Positions 8,100 through 17,686 of a stretch of DNA of 64,000 nt are shown one piece after another. How positions within the stretch are numbered: the first letter of the stretch is position 1; each line of letters begins with the position of its first letter. The DNA is from Haladaptatus pallidirubidus (lineage in GTDB: Archaea; Halobacteriota; Halobacteria; Halobacteriales; Haladaptataceae). The notes below the pieces were generated by a model. The model saw nothing but the letters and a program-made list of their open reading frames with translations, was not told the origin of the DNA and did not search any database. The position numbers and the translations under genes were made by a program. The DNA lies in assembly GCF_020700235.1 (NCBI RefSeq), contig NZ_CP085301.1:3472001-3536000 (forward strand). Reading direction: 5' to 3'.

Positions 8100-9733
8100 C
8101 AGTCGAACTCCGAAACCTCGGTTTCGACGTTTCGCTCGACCTTCTCCACCACTCGCTCGGAGTCAGCGTAATACTCGTTGACCATCGCGGTGAACCGCCA
8201 GTAGTCGGTTACGTCGTTTTCGCGGAGGTACTGCAACACGAGTTTCCGGTCGTGCAGTTCCGCGAGCAGTTCGGAACGCGACCAGCCGTGATTGTCCCGG
8301 ATTTCGTCGAGAACGTCGCTGTCGCGCTTTTTCACGGAGTCAGTCGCGGCGTCCCACGAAAATGCGGTCGAGTAGTCCAAGTCGCCGGTTCGCTGGTCGA
8401 TGCCGTTAATTTCCGCGAGGGTTCGATTTCGGCGGACGCGCTCTTCCCCGACGTAGGTCAAGGTCTGGATGGAGAGGATGTCGAGCGACTGGATCATCGC
8501 CCGTGGCACGTTGATGGGTTCGTTTTCGAGGCGGTTGATGACCGTCTGGACGCTGTCCGCGTGCATCGTGGAGTAGGTCGTGTGGCCCGTGTTCATCGCC
8601 TGGAACAACGTCATCGCTTCCTGTCCGCGAACTTCGCCGACCGCGATGTATTCGGGTCGGTGTCGCAAGGCGGAACGAAGCAGGTCGTACATCGTGATGT
8701 CCGCGCCCTCGTCCAGTCTGTCGCGGGTCACTGAGGAGAGCCAATTGTCGTGGTAGAGGGTCAGTTCCCGCGTGTCCTCGATGGTGAGCACCTTCGAACG
8801 CGGCGGGATGAACATCGAAATCGCGTTCATCGAGGTGGTCTTACCGGATGCGGTTCCGCCCGCGAAGACGAGAGATTTGTTTTTCTCGATGGCCAACCAG
8901 AGGTATGCCATCTGGTCGAGCGAGAACGTGCCGTAGTTCACCAAATCCACGGGCGTAAACGGTTCGTCCGCGTACTTTCGAATGGTGAACGCCGACCCGC
9001 GCGGCGTGACTTCTTTTCCGAGGGCGAGTTCCGCACGACTGCTATCCGGCAGGGTCGCCTCCACAACCGGTTCGCCGACGCTGACGTGTTGGCCCGACTG
9101 TTGGGCGAGACGGACGACGAGATTATCGAGTTCCTCCTCGCCGTAGACGACGTTCGACTCGATGTCGTTGTACTCGTCGTGATAAACGAACAGCGGCAGG
9201 TCGTAGCCGTCACAGGAGACGTCCTCGATGTGCGGGTCGTGCATGATTGGGTCGAGTTTGCCGAAGCCGCGGAACGCACGAAAAAGGTAGTAAAAGAGGC
9301 GATAGAACGTCACCGAATCGACTTCAACGCCGTACACCTCGAGCAGTTCACGGAGTTCGTCACGGAGCACGTTCTCCGCGGTTTGGCCGCCCATCTCCCG
9401 GCGGTAGATGAGCGATTCGCGCAAGTCCGAAAATAGTCGGTCGAGCAGTTCCGCCTCGAACTCGTTCAACTCGGGTTCGACCACGCAGTACAGATTGTCG
9501 TTCGCATCCACGTCGTAGTTGATGGAGACGAACGCGAACGGCGCATTCACCCAGTATCGTTCGACCTCCTCGTAGCCCGGAACGCCCGTAAACGTAATGA
9601 GCGACCCATCCTCCGTCGGATTGTATTCACCAACGGAAATCGTCGAACCGTGAAGAATCTCGACGGCGCGGCGAATCGTTCTACGGAACTCTCGGACGCG
9701 GGCGGTCAGTCCCTCTGTGTATATATCAGACAT
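8099..9733 (-). CDS. Type II/IV secretion system pilus assembly ATPase (PilB type)
   Basis: A 544-residue cytoplasmic ATPase of the GspE/VirB11 superfamily. Visible motifs are the Walker A loop GGTASGKTT (292-300), an aspartate-box region around LTIEDTRELTL (316-326), the Walker B-like IAVGEVRG (363-370) and a His box TGHTTYSTMHA (382-392). The N-terminal 200 residues match the archaeal pilus ATPase N-domain. It is first in a two-gene operon with the PilC-like platform gene. The 263 bases upstream, shared with a divergent gene at 9997, must hold its promoter; a T/A-rich stretch is seen around 9733-9750. No pilin or prepilin peptidase gene is adjacent. Confidence 0.93.
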   Translation of the reverse strand: MSDIYTEGLTARVREFRRTIRRAVEILHGSTISVGEYNPTEDGSLITFTGVPGYEEVERYWVNAPFAFVSINYDVDANDNLYCVVEPELNEFEAELLDRLFSDLRESLIYRREMGGQTAENVLRDELRELLEVYGVEVDSVTFYRLFYYLFRAFRGFGKLDPIMHDPHIEDVSCDGYDLPLFVYHDEYNDIESNVVYGEEELDNLVVRLAQQSGQHVSVGEPVVEATLPDSSRAELALGKEVTPRGSAFTIRKYADEPFTPVDLVNYGTFSLDQMAYLWLAIEKNKSLVFAGGTASGKTTSMNAISMFIPPRSKVLTIEDTRELTLYHDNWLSSVTRDRLDEGADITMYDLLRSALRHRPEYIAVGEVRGQEAMTLFQAMNTGHTTYSTMHADSVQTVINRLENEPINVPRAMIQSLDILSIQTLTYVGEERVRRNRTLAEINGIDQRTGDLDYSTAFSWDAATDSVKKRDSDVLDEIRDNHGWSRSELLAELHDRKLVLQYLRENDVTDYWRFTAMVNEYYADSERVVEKVERNVETEVSEFD

Positions 9734-9996
9734 GTTTTATTGCTGTCTATGACGCGATTTCCGACGCTTCGTCGTCTAATTTCGTTTCGTATTGTGCGTG
9801 GTAGATATGTTTCGTCACGCTCATTGGAGTGTGACTACTTAAATCATGACTGGATAGTTTCAGTGTGGTATGATCGAACAAGTACTCTGATTTATATTTC
9901 GCATCGAAGCGAACGGTGGTTTGGGAACCCACGACGTAGCGTGTCGTCGCATGGCGTTACGTTCATGAGACGCGAGAACGTAGATGGGTATACGGA

Positions 9997-10470
9997 ATGA
10001 GGCGCGACTACTTCACATTAGATGTCGAAAATATAGATTGGGCTGATGCGGACGGAACACCGCGTAAGCCGACGGTAATCATCGATTTCGAGGGGCCGTC
10101 TTCGACGCTCCGCGAGCGCCTCACGGGTCTCGACGGCGAACTGCTCGACGCCGACGAGACCGACGTGACATTTCGCTTGCAGGCGAATCTGGACGACCCG
10201 GATGCGACCGGCGTGGTGAGCGTGACGAATCGAACGACCGGAGATTTTATCCTTGAACTTAACGAGGACGCGGACGACGTTCTCAAGTTCATTCGTGCCG
10301 CTCGCGCGTACGGCGACGAGTCGGACGAAGATGACGGACGCTATCACGTCGATATCGCCATCAACGGCGACCACGTCGTCGAATACGACAAAAGCACGTT
10401 TCTCGTCTACAACCGCGAAGGGAATCTCCTCCGCCAACACAGTCTCATCCCGAGCGGTGTCGAACTGTAG
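9997..10470 (+). CDS. Haloarchaeal conserved protein, probably DUF5793 family
   Basis: A 157-residue soluble, very acidic protein beginning MRRDYFTLDV, with a run of beta-strand-like segments and no catalytic motif I can see. I recall similar short haloarchaeal proteins under the name DUF5793, but the assignment is from memory. It is divergent from pilB, with about 260 bases between them. Function unknown. Confidence 0.75.
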   Translation: MRRDYFTLDVENIDWADADGTPRKPTVIIDFEGPSSTLRERLTGLDGELLDADETDVTFRLQANLDDPDATGVVSVTNRTTGDFILELNEDADDVLKFIRAARAYGDESDEDDGRYHVDIAINGDHVVEYDKSTFLVYNREGNLLRQHSLIPSGVEL

Positions 10471-10494
10471 TCCGTCGGCCGTTTCTTTTTTGCG

Positions 10495-10626
10495 TCAGAA
10501 CCACGGCGTGATGACGCCCGCCATCACGGCCGCGACGTAGAGTCCGACGAGTACTGAAAGGACGATGATGAGTCCGAGAATGTAATCGAACACGCCCCTC
10601 GGAGTCGTCAACTTCGGCAGGTTCAT
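10495..10626 (-). CDS. Tiny single-helix membrane protein (43 aa)
   Basis: The ORF encodes 43 residues: a short N-terminal segment (MNLPKLTTPRG), one long hydrophobic helix (about 14-38) and the end GVITPWF. Halophile-style codon choice and its placement facing the DUF5793-like gene, filling an otherwise empty interval, suggest it is real. An upstream in-frame ATG at 10653 would add nine residues. Function unknown. Confidence 0.6.
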   Translation of the reverse strand: MNLPKLTTPRGVFDYILGLIIVLSVLVGLYVAAVMAGVITPWF

Positions 10627-10715
10627 GTCAACCGCTACGACGAAGAGACGCATATTGTTATTGGGAGGAAAGGGAAATCGAGGTAACCTAAGTAGCCGCG
10701 AGCGAATCCAACCGT

Positions 10716-12077
10716 ATGAATCTGTTCGGAACCGCGGGAATCCGCGGCGACGTCGTTTCCCGCGTGACGCCCGAACTCGCGCTCGCAGTCGGGCGGTCGG
10801 CGGGAACGTCGGGAGAAACGTTCGTGGTCGCCCGCGACGGGCGCGAAACTGGTGCCGCACTTGCCGCCGCGATGGAAGCAGGATTGGAAAGCGCGGGCGC
10901 GAACGTCTGTCGTGCGGGTCAGCTTCCGACCCCTGCGCTGGCGTTCGCCTCGCAGGGACGAAACGGCGTCATGCTCACCGCGAGTCACAACCCGCCGACC
11001 GACAACGGAATCAAACTGTTCGACGACGGGCAGGAGTACGACCGCGAGGCCGAGCGCGACGTGGATGCGGGTGTCGAGGACGAAACACCACCGCGTCCGT
11101 GGAACGAATGGGGCGACAGCACGCGCGTGGAGGTTCTCGACTACTACCGGGACGCAGTCATGGAGTACGCTCGCGAACACGGCGCACCCCTCGACGGCGT
11201 TCGAATCGCGGTAGACTGCGGAAACGGAATGGCCAGCGTGGCGACGCCGCAAGTCCTCCGCGCGCTGGGTGCGAAGGTCGTCACGCTCAACGCGAACGTA
11301 GACGGCCATTTCCCCGGACGGCCGAGCAAGCCGACCCCGGAGACGCTGACCGATTTGACCGCGTTTACCACCAACGGCGATTTCGAATTCGGACTGGCCC
11401 ACGACGGCGATGCGGACCGAATCGTCCTCGTGGACGGAAACGGTGACGTGGTTCACGAGGACACGGTCGTCGCGGTTCTCGCGGAACACTACACTGAAAA
11501 AAGCGATGCAGACGACCCGGTCGTCGTCACGACGCCGAACGCCTCGGCGAGAATTGACGAGCGCGTTCGGGAGGCGGGTGGCCGAGTCGAACGCGTTCGA
11601 CTCGGCGCGCTTCACGAGGGAATCGCGTCGGCCCTCGAAGACGGAGACGACGGAACGGAAATCGTTTTCGCCGCGGAACCGTGGAAGCACATCCACACCC
11701 AGTTCGGCGGCTGGATCGACGGCGTTGCCAGCGCGGCGGTGCTCGCCCGACTCGTCGGCGATGCCGGTGGAATCGATGCCCTTCGTGCCGACGTAAATGA
11801 ACGTCCGTACCGAAAAGTAAGCATCAGCTGTCCGGATGCCGCGAAGGCGGGAACCATGGAGCGATTGGAGACGACCGTACCGGAACGATTCCCGGAAGCA
11901 ACCGTCCGAATCGAACACGGCGTTCGGGCCGAACTGACGGATGGGTCGTGGGTGCTCGTTCGACCGAGTGGAACCGAACCATACGTCAGAATTTACGCCG
12001 AAAGCGAAAACGTGGACGGATTGGTTAGCGAGGCGAAAGACCTCGTTGCGTCTGCCGTTTCGGCGACGAAAGAATAG
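10716..12077 (+). CDS. Alpha-D-phosphohexomutase superfamily enzyme (GlmM/ManB/phosphopentomutase type)
   Basis: The 453-residue protein has the four-domain plan of the family. The phosphoserine loop is TASHNP with Ser90; the metal-binding loop is DGDADR (230-235); the sugar-specificity loop reads AAEPWKHIH (about 319-327) instead of the common GEESGH; and the phosphate-binding loop is VRPSGTEP near the C-terminus. It interconverts sugar 1- and 6- (or 5-) phosphates. It precedes the nucleoside transport and salvage genes on the same strand, which raises the possibility of a phosphopentomutase role, but glucosamine- or mannose-phosphate mutase remain possible. Confidence 0.88.
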   Translation: MNLFGTAGIRGDVVSRVTPELALAVGRSAGTSGETFVVARDGRETGAALAAAMEAGLESAGANVCRAGQLPTPALAFASQGRNGVMLTASHNPPTDNGIKLFDDGQEYDREAERDVDAGVEDETPPRPWNEWGDSTRVEVLDYYRDAVMEYAREHGAPLDGVRIAVDCGNGMASVATPQVLRALGAKVVTLNANVDGHFPGRPSKPTPETLTDLTAFTTNGDFEFGLAHDGDADRIVLVDGNGDVVHEDTVVAVLAEHYTEKSDADDPVVVTTPNASARIDERVREAGGRVERVRLGALHEGIASALEDGDDGTEIVFAAEPWKHIHTQFGGWIDGVASAAVLARLVGDAGGIDALRADVNERPYRKVSISCPDAAKAGTMERLETTVPERFPEATVRIEHGVRAELTDGSWVLVRPSGTEPYVRIYAESENVDGLVSEAKDLVASAVSATKE

Positions 12078-12164
12078 TTATTCGAGCGGCTCAAACAGTT
12101 ATTTTCGCACTTACACGCGTGAAGCGACGCGTTTATCACAAATAAATTGTAGAATTACGCATAG

Positions 12165-13307
12165 ATGACGAAAATTGACAAACAGCGGCGTAAACTGATG
12201 GTGACTGGCGGTGCAGTCGGTGTCGCCGGTCTCGCTGGCTGTATCAGCAGTCCGAATGACGGCGGAGGCGACGGCGGAAACGACGGAACGGATGACGGAA
12301 ACGGGGACGATTCCAGCGCGGAAAGCGATGTCAGCGTCGGCATGGTATACGCAACCGGCGGTCTGGGCGACAACTCGTTCAACGATATGGCCCACACCGG
12401 CATCCAGCAAGCGGAGCAAGAACTCGGCGTCAGCTACAAGAACGTCGAACCGAGCTCGCCGAGCGACGTGGAAGGACAGCAGCGACGGTTTGCGCAGTCC
12501 CAAAACCACAACCTCATCTGCTGTATCGGATTCGTTCAGACGAGTGGCCTGGTAAGCAACGCACAACAGTTCCCCGACCAGAACTTCATGCTCGTAGACA
12601 GCGTCGCCGAGAAGGAGAACGGCGACCTCATCCAGAACGTCTCGAACTACGTGTTCAAAGAACACCAAGGCTCGTTCCAAGTCGGCCATCTCGCCGGACT
12701 ACTCACCCAACAGGAGTTCAGTGCGGCCGATAGCGCGACGAAATCCGGCGAGACGGTCGTCGGATTCGTCGGCGGCGAGGAAGTCCCCCTCATCAAGAAG
12801 TTCGAAGCGGGATACAAGGCCGGAGTCGCACACGCGAGCGAAGACGTCGAAGTCCGAACCGCATACGCCGGTGCGTTCAACGACCCCGTCGCGGGGAAGG
12901 AAGCCGCGGTCTCGATGTACGAAGACGGCGCAGATATCGTCTACCACGCTGCCGGAGGGACCGGAACTGGTGTGTTCGAGGCGGCACAGCAGAAAGGCCT
13001 GTTCGCAATCGGTGTGGACAGCGACCAGTCGAAAGCGGAGGGGACGGCGCAGTTCAGCAACGTCATCCTCGCGAGCATGGTCAAACACGTTAACGAAGCC
13101 GTGTTCCAAGCGACCAAGAACGTGGTGGACGGCAATTTCAAAGGCGGCTCCGTCAACAACCTCGGTCTGGAAACAAATGGCATCGAGGCCGTGTACGGCG
13201 CAGACCTCGGTTCGGAGATTCCGGACGACGTGAAATCGAAGCTCGAAGAATCCCGCAAAGCAATCGTCGATGGCGACATCGAAGTGCCAACGACGGTAGA
13301 CGAATAA
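12165..13307 (+). CDS. BMP-family nucleoside-binding lipoprotein of ABC transporter
   Basis: A 380-residue secreted binding protein. The N-terminus has a twin-arginine-like RRKLMVTGG followed by the lipobox LAGC, then an acidic Gly/Asp/Asn linker, as usual for haloarchaeal Tat lipoproteins. The mature domain shows BMP/PnrA features: VGMVYATGGLGDNSFND, AHTGIQQA, and the NYVFKEHQGSFQVGHLAG segment. BMP proteins deliver purine or pyrimidine nucleosides to an ABC importer, which is encoded just downstream; cdd and udp further on support nucleoside as ligand. A TATA-like GTTTATCAC lies about 30 bases upstream of the start. Confidence 0.93.
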   Translation: MTKIDKQRRKLMVTGGAVGVAGLAGCISSPNDGGGDGGNDGTDDGNGDDSSAESDVSVGMVYATGGLGDNSFNDMAHTGIQQAEQELGVSYKNVEPSSPSDVEGQQRRFAQSQNHNLICCIGFVQTSGLVSNAQQFPDQNFMLVDSVAEKENGDLIQNVSNYVFKEHQGSFQVGHLAGLLTQQEFSAADSATKSGETVVGFVGGEEVPLIKKFEAGYKAGVAHASEDVEVRTAYAGAFNDPVAGKEAAVSMYEDGADIVYHAAGGTGTGVFEAAQQKGLFAIGVDSDQSKAEGTAQFSNVILASMVKHVNEAVFQATKNVVDGNFKGGSVNNLGLETNGIEAVYGADLGSEIPDDVKSKLEESRKAIVDGDIEVPTTVDE

Positions 13308-13353
13308 GCGTAAATCCGCGCGTTTAAACAGGTAGAATGGAAATCCAGATTCA

Positions 13354-14901
13354 ATGAGCCGGGCGGTATATCTCGACGGCATTACGAAACGATTCCCGGG
13401 AGTCATCGCAAACGATGACGTTGACCTCGCCGTGGAATCGGGTTCCATCCACGCACTTTTAGGGGAGAACGGCGCCGGAAAGACGACGCTAATGAACGTC
13501 CTGTACGGCTTGTACGAGCCGACCGATGGACAGGTCATCATCGACGGCGAACCCCACGACTTTGATTCTCCGCGGGACGCTATCGAGGCCGGTATCGGCA
13601 TGATTCACCAGCATTTCATGCTGGTCGATACCCTCACGATTGCGGAGAACATCGTTCTCGGAAACGAACCCCGAAAGTGGGGCGGACTGGCAATGGACAG
13701 AAACCGCGCCAAAAGCGAGGTGCGCGAACTGAGCAACCGGTACGGCTTCGACGTTGACCCGAACGCGCTCGTCGAAGACGTGAGCGTGGGCGTTCAACAG
13801 CGCGTCGAAATTCTAAAAGCGCTGTATCGCGGTGCGGACGTACTCATCCTCGACGAGCCGACCGCAGTACTCACGCCGCAGGAAATAGACGACCTTCTCT
13901 CCGTTCTCGACGAACTCACGACACAAGGAAAAAGCATCATCTTCATCACGCACAAACTCGGCGAGGCGATGGACGCCGCCGACCAGATAACCGTCCTGCG
14001 AGACGGGAAAAACGTCGGGTCGGTAGACACCGACAACACCTCGCGCGAGGAGCTCGCGGAACTGATGGTCGGACGTGAGGTGCTCCTCGAAACCGAGAAA
14101 ACGGCGTCCGACCCCGGCGACACCGTCCTTTCCGTGACGGATCTCAAAGTGACCGACGAACGGGACGTGGTGCAGGTGGACGACATCGGGTTCGAGATTC
14201 GAGAAGGTGAGGTGTTCGGCGTCGCGGGCGTGGATGGAAACGGCCAGTCCGAAGTTATCGAGAGCATCACCGGCCTCGAATCGCCGGATGAGGGGCGAAT
14301 CGAGTTTTTCGGAGACGATATTTCCGAAACGAACCGACGTGAACGAATCGACTCGGGAATGGCTTACATTCCCCAAGACCGCCACGAACAAGGGTTGGTG
14401 ATGGAGTTCGACCTCGTGGAGAATGGCCTGCTCGGCAGTCAGCGAACACAACCGTTCTCGAACGACGGTCGAATCGACTGGAACCGAACGCGAACGCACG
14501 CGGAGGACATCATCGATGAGTACGACGTTCGTCCGCCGAACGCCGACGCGAGTGCGGAATCGCTGTCCGGCGGCAATCAGCAAAAGTTCATCGTCGGGCG
14601 GGAGTTCTCCCGCGACCCCTCACTTGTCGTCGCGGCCCATCCAACACGTGGCGTGGACGTTGGAAGCATCGAATTCATTCACGACCGACTGCTCGATTTG
14701 CGCGCCGAGGGGAAGGCGATCTTCCTCGTCTCTTCGAAACTCGACGAGGTTCAGCAGCTCTCCGACCGACTGGCAGTTATGTACGAAGGCGAAATTATGG
14801 ACGTTGTCGACCCGAACCACGTGACCGAAGAGGAACTCGGCCTGCTAATGGCGGGCGAACGACCGGAAAGCGCCCCCAGCATCGGAGGTGAGGCGCAGTG
14901 A
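13354..14901 (+). CDS. Nucleoside ABC importer ATP-binding protein (two ABC domains)
   Basis: A 515-residue protein with tandem ABC ATPase domains, as in ribose/nucleoside importers. Domain 1 has Walker A GENGAGKTT (about 37-45), a shortened signature in EDVSVGVQQRVEI, and Walker B VLILDEPTAVL. Domain 2 has a degenerate P-loop GVDGNGQSE and a good signature ESLSGGNQQKFIVGRE; its Walker B region reads LVVAAHPTRGVDVG, with no Glu. Such asymmetry is normal for this family. It overlaps the next permease gene by four bases (GTGA). Confidence 0.94.
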   Translation: MSRAVYLDGITKRFPGVIANDDVDLAVESGSIHALLGENGAGKTTLMNVLYGLYEPTDGQVIIDGEPHDFDSPRDAIEAGIGMIHQHFMLVDTLTIAENIVLGNEPRKWGGLAMDRNRAKSEVRELSNRYGFDVDPNALVEDVSVGVQQRVEILKALYRGADVLILDEPTAVLTPQEIDDLLSVLDELTTQGKSIIFITHKLGEAMDAADQITVLRDGKNVGSVDTDNTSREELAELMVGREVLLETEKTASDPGDTVLSVTDLKVTDERDVVQVDDIGFEIREGEVFGVAGVDGNGQSEVIESITGLESPDEGRIEFFGDDISETNRRERIDSGMAYIPQDRHEQGLVMEFDLVENGLLGSQRTQPFSNDGRIDWNRTRTHAEDIIDEYDVRPPNADASAESLSGGNQQKFIVGREFSRDPSLVVAAHPTRGVDVGSIEFIHDRLLDLRAEGKAIFLVSSKLDEVQQLSDRLAVMYEGEIMDVVDPNHVTEEELGLLMAGERPESAPSIGGEAQ

Positions 14902-16211
14902 GTTCGTGGCGGGATCGAGCCGAGCAATCACTCGGGCGACTCGTCGAGGCCTCCGCAGCCGAACGTATTTTCATCAGTCTCGCCGCGCTTGCGATGTCGA
15001 TTCTTGTCGGCGGCGTTGTTATCCTCGTGTCGGGGTTCGTCGCAACCTGTTCCGAACCCTTCCTCGCACAGCGGATGCTCATCACCATTCCAGGAAGCGG
15101 TGGCTGGGGCGTCGAACTACCCCTTCCGGGGTCATTCTGCTACGATCCGATACAGGTGTACAAATACCTCTTCATCGGCGCGTTCGCCAATCCACAGCAG
15201 TTCTCGCTGATTCCGTTCAACCCGGCAATCGACCAGTACAGCCTGGCGAGTACGCTCAGGGAGACGTCGATGCTCCTGTTTACCGGATTAGCCGTCGCAG
15301 TCGCGTTCCGTGCCGGAATGTTCAACATTGGAACGCAGGGACAGCTCGTTCTGGGTGCACTCGGATCTGTCCTTGCCGTCCTTTGGACCGCACCCTACGT
15401 TCCGACCGGAATCGTCGGCGGTATCATCCTGATTCCGCTCGGCTTGGTTTCCGGTGCGCTGGTCGGCGGTATCTACGGCGCGATTCCCGGCGCGATGAAA
15501 GCCTACGCGGACGCAAACGAGGTAATTACGACCATCATGCTGAACTTCATCGCGACGGGCATCGCCTTCGTTCTCGTCTCCGAGTACTTCCAAAAGCCTG
15601 GCAGCGGAAACGTCGAAACGCGCTCGATTCCCGAGTACGCGACACTCTCTCCGACAGTGTTCCCTCGCGGGTCGTCGTTCTCGATTCTCGTTCTGCTCGG
15701 TGCGCTCGTCCTTGCAATCGGTATCTACCTGCTGTTGCACCGAACCGCGTTCGGATACGACCTCCGAACGAGTGGCATCCAACCGAAGGCGGCAGAGTAC
15801 GGCGGCGTGAACGCGAAGAAAACGATGGTCTCCAGCATGGCGCTATCGGGTGTCATCGGCGGCATCGGCGGTGCGGTTTACGTGCTGATGATTCTCGGTC
15901 GATGGCAAACAGGAGTGCCCTCTTTCGGATTCGACGGCATCACGGTGACGATTCTGGCCGGGAACAATCCGCTCGGCGTTCCGCTCGCCGCACTGCTCTT
16001 TGGGATGCTCAAAAGCGGCAGTCTCACCATCGACTTCGCGCTCGGTGTTCCGAAGCAACTCGTCGGCGTCCTCCGTGGTCTCATCATTCTGTTCGTCGCC
16101 ATGCCGGAGTTCTTCCGCATGATCGGCAAACGCTGGGTGACACCCGAAAGGCAGGGTGCCGTGGCGACGGATGGCGGCACCCCGACCGAGGGGGGTGAGA
16201 GCGATGAATAG
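14898..16211 (+). CDS. Nucleoside ABC importer permease 1 (BPD_transp_2)
   Basis: A 437-residue integral membrane protein with about ten helices and the BPD_transp_2 (ribose/branched-chain type) core, including GMFNIGTQGQLVLGAL and EVITTIMLNFIA. The start is GTG 14898, overlapping the TGA of the ATPase gene; this is the only start that keeps the hydrophilic N-terminus MSSWRDRAEQ. It forms the channel together with the second permease. The N-terminal periplasmic-side loop between helices one and two is unusually long and contains two Cys. Confidence 0.93.
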   Translation: MSSWRDRAEQSLGRLVEASAAERIFISLAALAMSILVGGVVILVSGFVATCSEPFLAQRMLITIPGSGGWGVELPLPGSFCYDPIQVYKYLFIGAFANPQQFSLIPFNPAIDQYSLASTLRETSMLLFTGLAVAVAFRAGMFNIGTQGQLVLGALGSVLAVLWTAPYVPTGIVGGIILIPLGLVSGALVGGIYGAIPGAMKAYADANEVITTIMLNFIATGIAFVLVSEYFQKPGSGNVETRSIPEYATLSPTVFPRGSSFSILVLLGALVLAIGIYLLLHRTAFGYDLRTSGIQPKAAEYGGVNAKKTMVSSMALSGVIGGIGGAVYVLMILGRWQTGVPSFGFDGITVTILAGNNPLGVPLAALLFGMLKSGSLTIDFALGVPKQLVGVLRGLIILFVAMPEFFRMIGKRWVTPERQGAVATDGGTPTEGGESDE

Positions 16212-17256
16212 CCGCGTTCGAATCGCCGGGCTGTCGATAGGTTCGGCTATCGTCATCGGCCTTCTCGGATTCCTCTTCCCGGGGAGTGCGCTGGGCCGAC
16301 TCGTCGGCACTATCGATGGGAGCTACGCCAGTGCGGCGCTCCGATATACGGTTCCAATCGCCTTTGCCGCGCTCGGCGGAATCTTTGCCGAGAAGAGCGG
16401 GGTCATCAACATTGGATTGGAAGGGCTGCTCATCATCGCGGCGTTTACCGGTATCGCGGTTGCGGACACGATGGCAGGTGCGGCCGGTGCGACACAGACG
16501 ACGCTCTGGCTCGGTTTCTTCGCCGCAGTGCTGGCGAGTACGCTCTTCGCGCTGCTGTTCGCCGTCGTCTGCATCGAGTTCAAGGCCGACCAAATCATCG
16601 CCGGACTTGCGGTGTGGCTCATCGCGCTCGGACTCGCACCGTTCGGTAGTAAAATCATCTGGGGCCGCGTCAACAGTCCGAGCGTCGGCACGCTAAGCAA
16701 CTGGCAGATTCCGCTCCTTGCGGACATACCAGTCGTCGGGGCGATACTCTTCGACGCCAACCCGACGGTGTACATGCTCCTCGCGGCGGTTCCGCTCTCG
16801 TGGTTCGTGCTAAACGAAACTGCGTTCGGCAGGTGGGTGAAGGCCAGCGGAGAGAACCCGATGGCACTCGACACGGTCGGCGTGGATGTGCGGCGCGTTC
16901 GCTACGCGAGCGTCCTCCTCTCGGGCGTGCTAGCCGGAATCGGCGGCGCAGGGCTGTCGCTCGGACAGGCCGGACTGTTCAACGGAAGCGGCACCACGAT
17001 GGTCGATGGCCGTGGCTGGATTGGCATCACGGCGTTCCTGTTCGGGAACTACAACCCGCTTGGTGCCTTCGGTGCGTCGTTCCTCTTTGCGAGCCTCGAC
17101 GCGCTTCAAATTCGGCTCCAGCAGGTCGGCTTCCAACTGCCGAACGAACTCATCGGCATCATCCCGTACGTGACGGTTATCGTCGTGCTGGCGTTCGTCG
17201 GTCGAACCCGAATCCCGGATGCGGCCGGCGAACACTACGAATCCGGCGAAGAGTAG
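16204..17256 (+). CDS. Nucleoside ABC importer permease 2 (BPD_transp_2)
   Basis: A 350-residue membrane protein with the same fold as the preceding permease; the EKSGVINIGLEGLLIIAAF segment and GGAGLSLGQAGLF loop are diagnostic of the YufQ/NupC-type second permease. The start ATG 16204 lies eight bases inside the end of the previous gene. Together the lipoprotein, ATPase and two permeases make a full nucleoside importer. The C-terminus is acidic and cytoplasmic. Confidence 0.93.
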   Translation: MNSRVRIAGLSIGSAIVIGLLGFLFPGSALGRLVGTIDGSYASAALRYTVPIAFAALGGIFAEKSGVINIGLEGLLIIAAFTGIAVADTMAGAAGATQTTLWLGFFAAVLASTLFALLFAVVCIEFKADQIIAGLAVWLIALGLAPFGSKIIWGRVNSPSVGTLSNWQIPLLADIPVVGAILFDANPTVYMLLAAVPLSWFVLNETAFGRWVKASGENPMALDTVGVDVRRVRYASVLLSGVLAGIGGAGLSLGQAGLFNGSGTTMVDGRGWIGITAFLFGNYNPLGAFGASFLFASLDALQIRLQQVGFQLPNELIGIIPYVTVIVVLAFVGRTRIPDAAGEHYESGEE

Positions 17257-17686
17257 GGCGGTGGACGGTCTGAGGGAGGGGTGGTTTTTCGCTTCGGTTT
17301 CGTTTCTCGTCGAAACACAGCGATTTTGTTTCCGTATTGCTATAAAAACGTTCGCGGGCAAGGAAGATTGTAGATTTCGAAGTCGAATTGGAATCGGCAA
17401 CCGGGGTAGAAAGGAGGATAACCACCGAGCAGTTAGCAAATCACGACCCCAAACACCGCCACCGCACCTCGTCCTCCCCAACCGACTCCTTCACTCTGTT
17501 CAGTCGTCCACCGTCAGAGATCAGCTCTGACGTGCCATTCGTTCGCTTCTTTGTCGCTCACGAAGACCTCGTGCGGGCGCACCTCTGGTGCGCCTTCGCG
17601 CGCCGGAAGGAAACCGAAATCAAATGTTCTGGGTTGTGAGTTTACCTTCGGATTTTATTTGAACCGTCGTCACACACTACTCCAGC
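17257..17686. other. Intergenic stretch with a perfect hairpin
   Basis: This 430-base gap within the nucleoside locus holds no gene I can support. At 17576-17594 there is a perfect 8-base inverted repeat (GGCGCACC / GGTGCGCC) with a 3-base loop. The stretch 17460-17515 is rich in CT-type runs of a kind often seen between haloarchaeal genes. A TATA-like ATTTTATTTG at 17652-17661 lies about 25 to 35 bases before the cdd start, so cdd probably has its own promoter. Confidence 0.55.

Noticed and set aside
9747..9932. 61-codon minus-strand frame upstream of pilB
   Set aside because: No membrane or fold signature, non-halophile composition, and it lies in the shared promoter region of pilB and the divergent gene.
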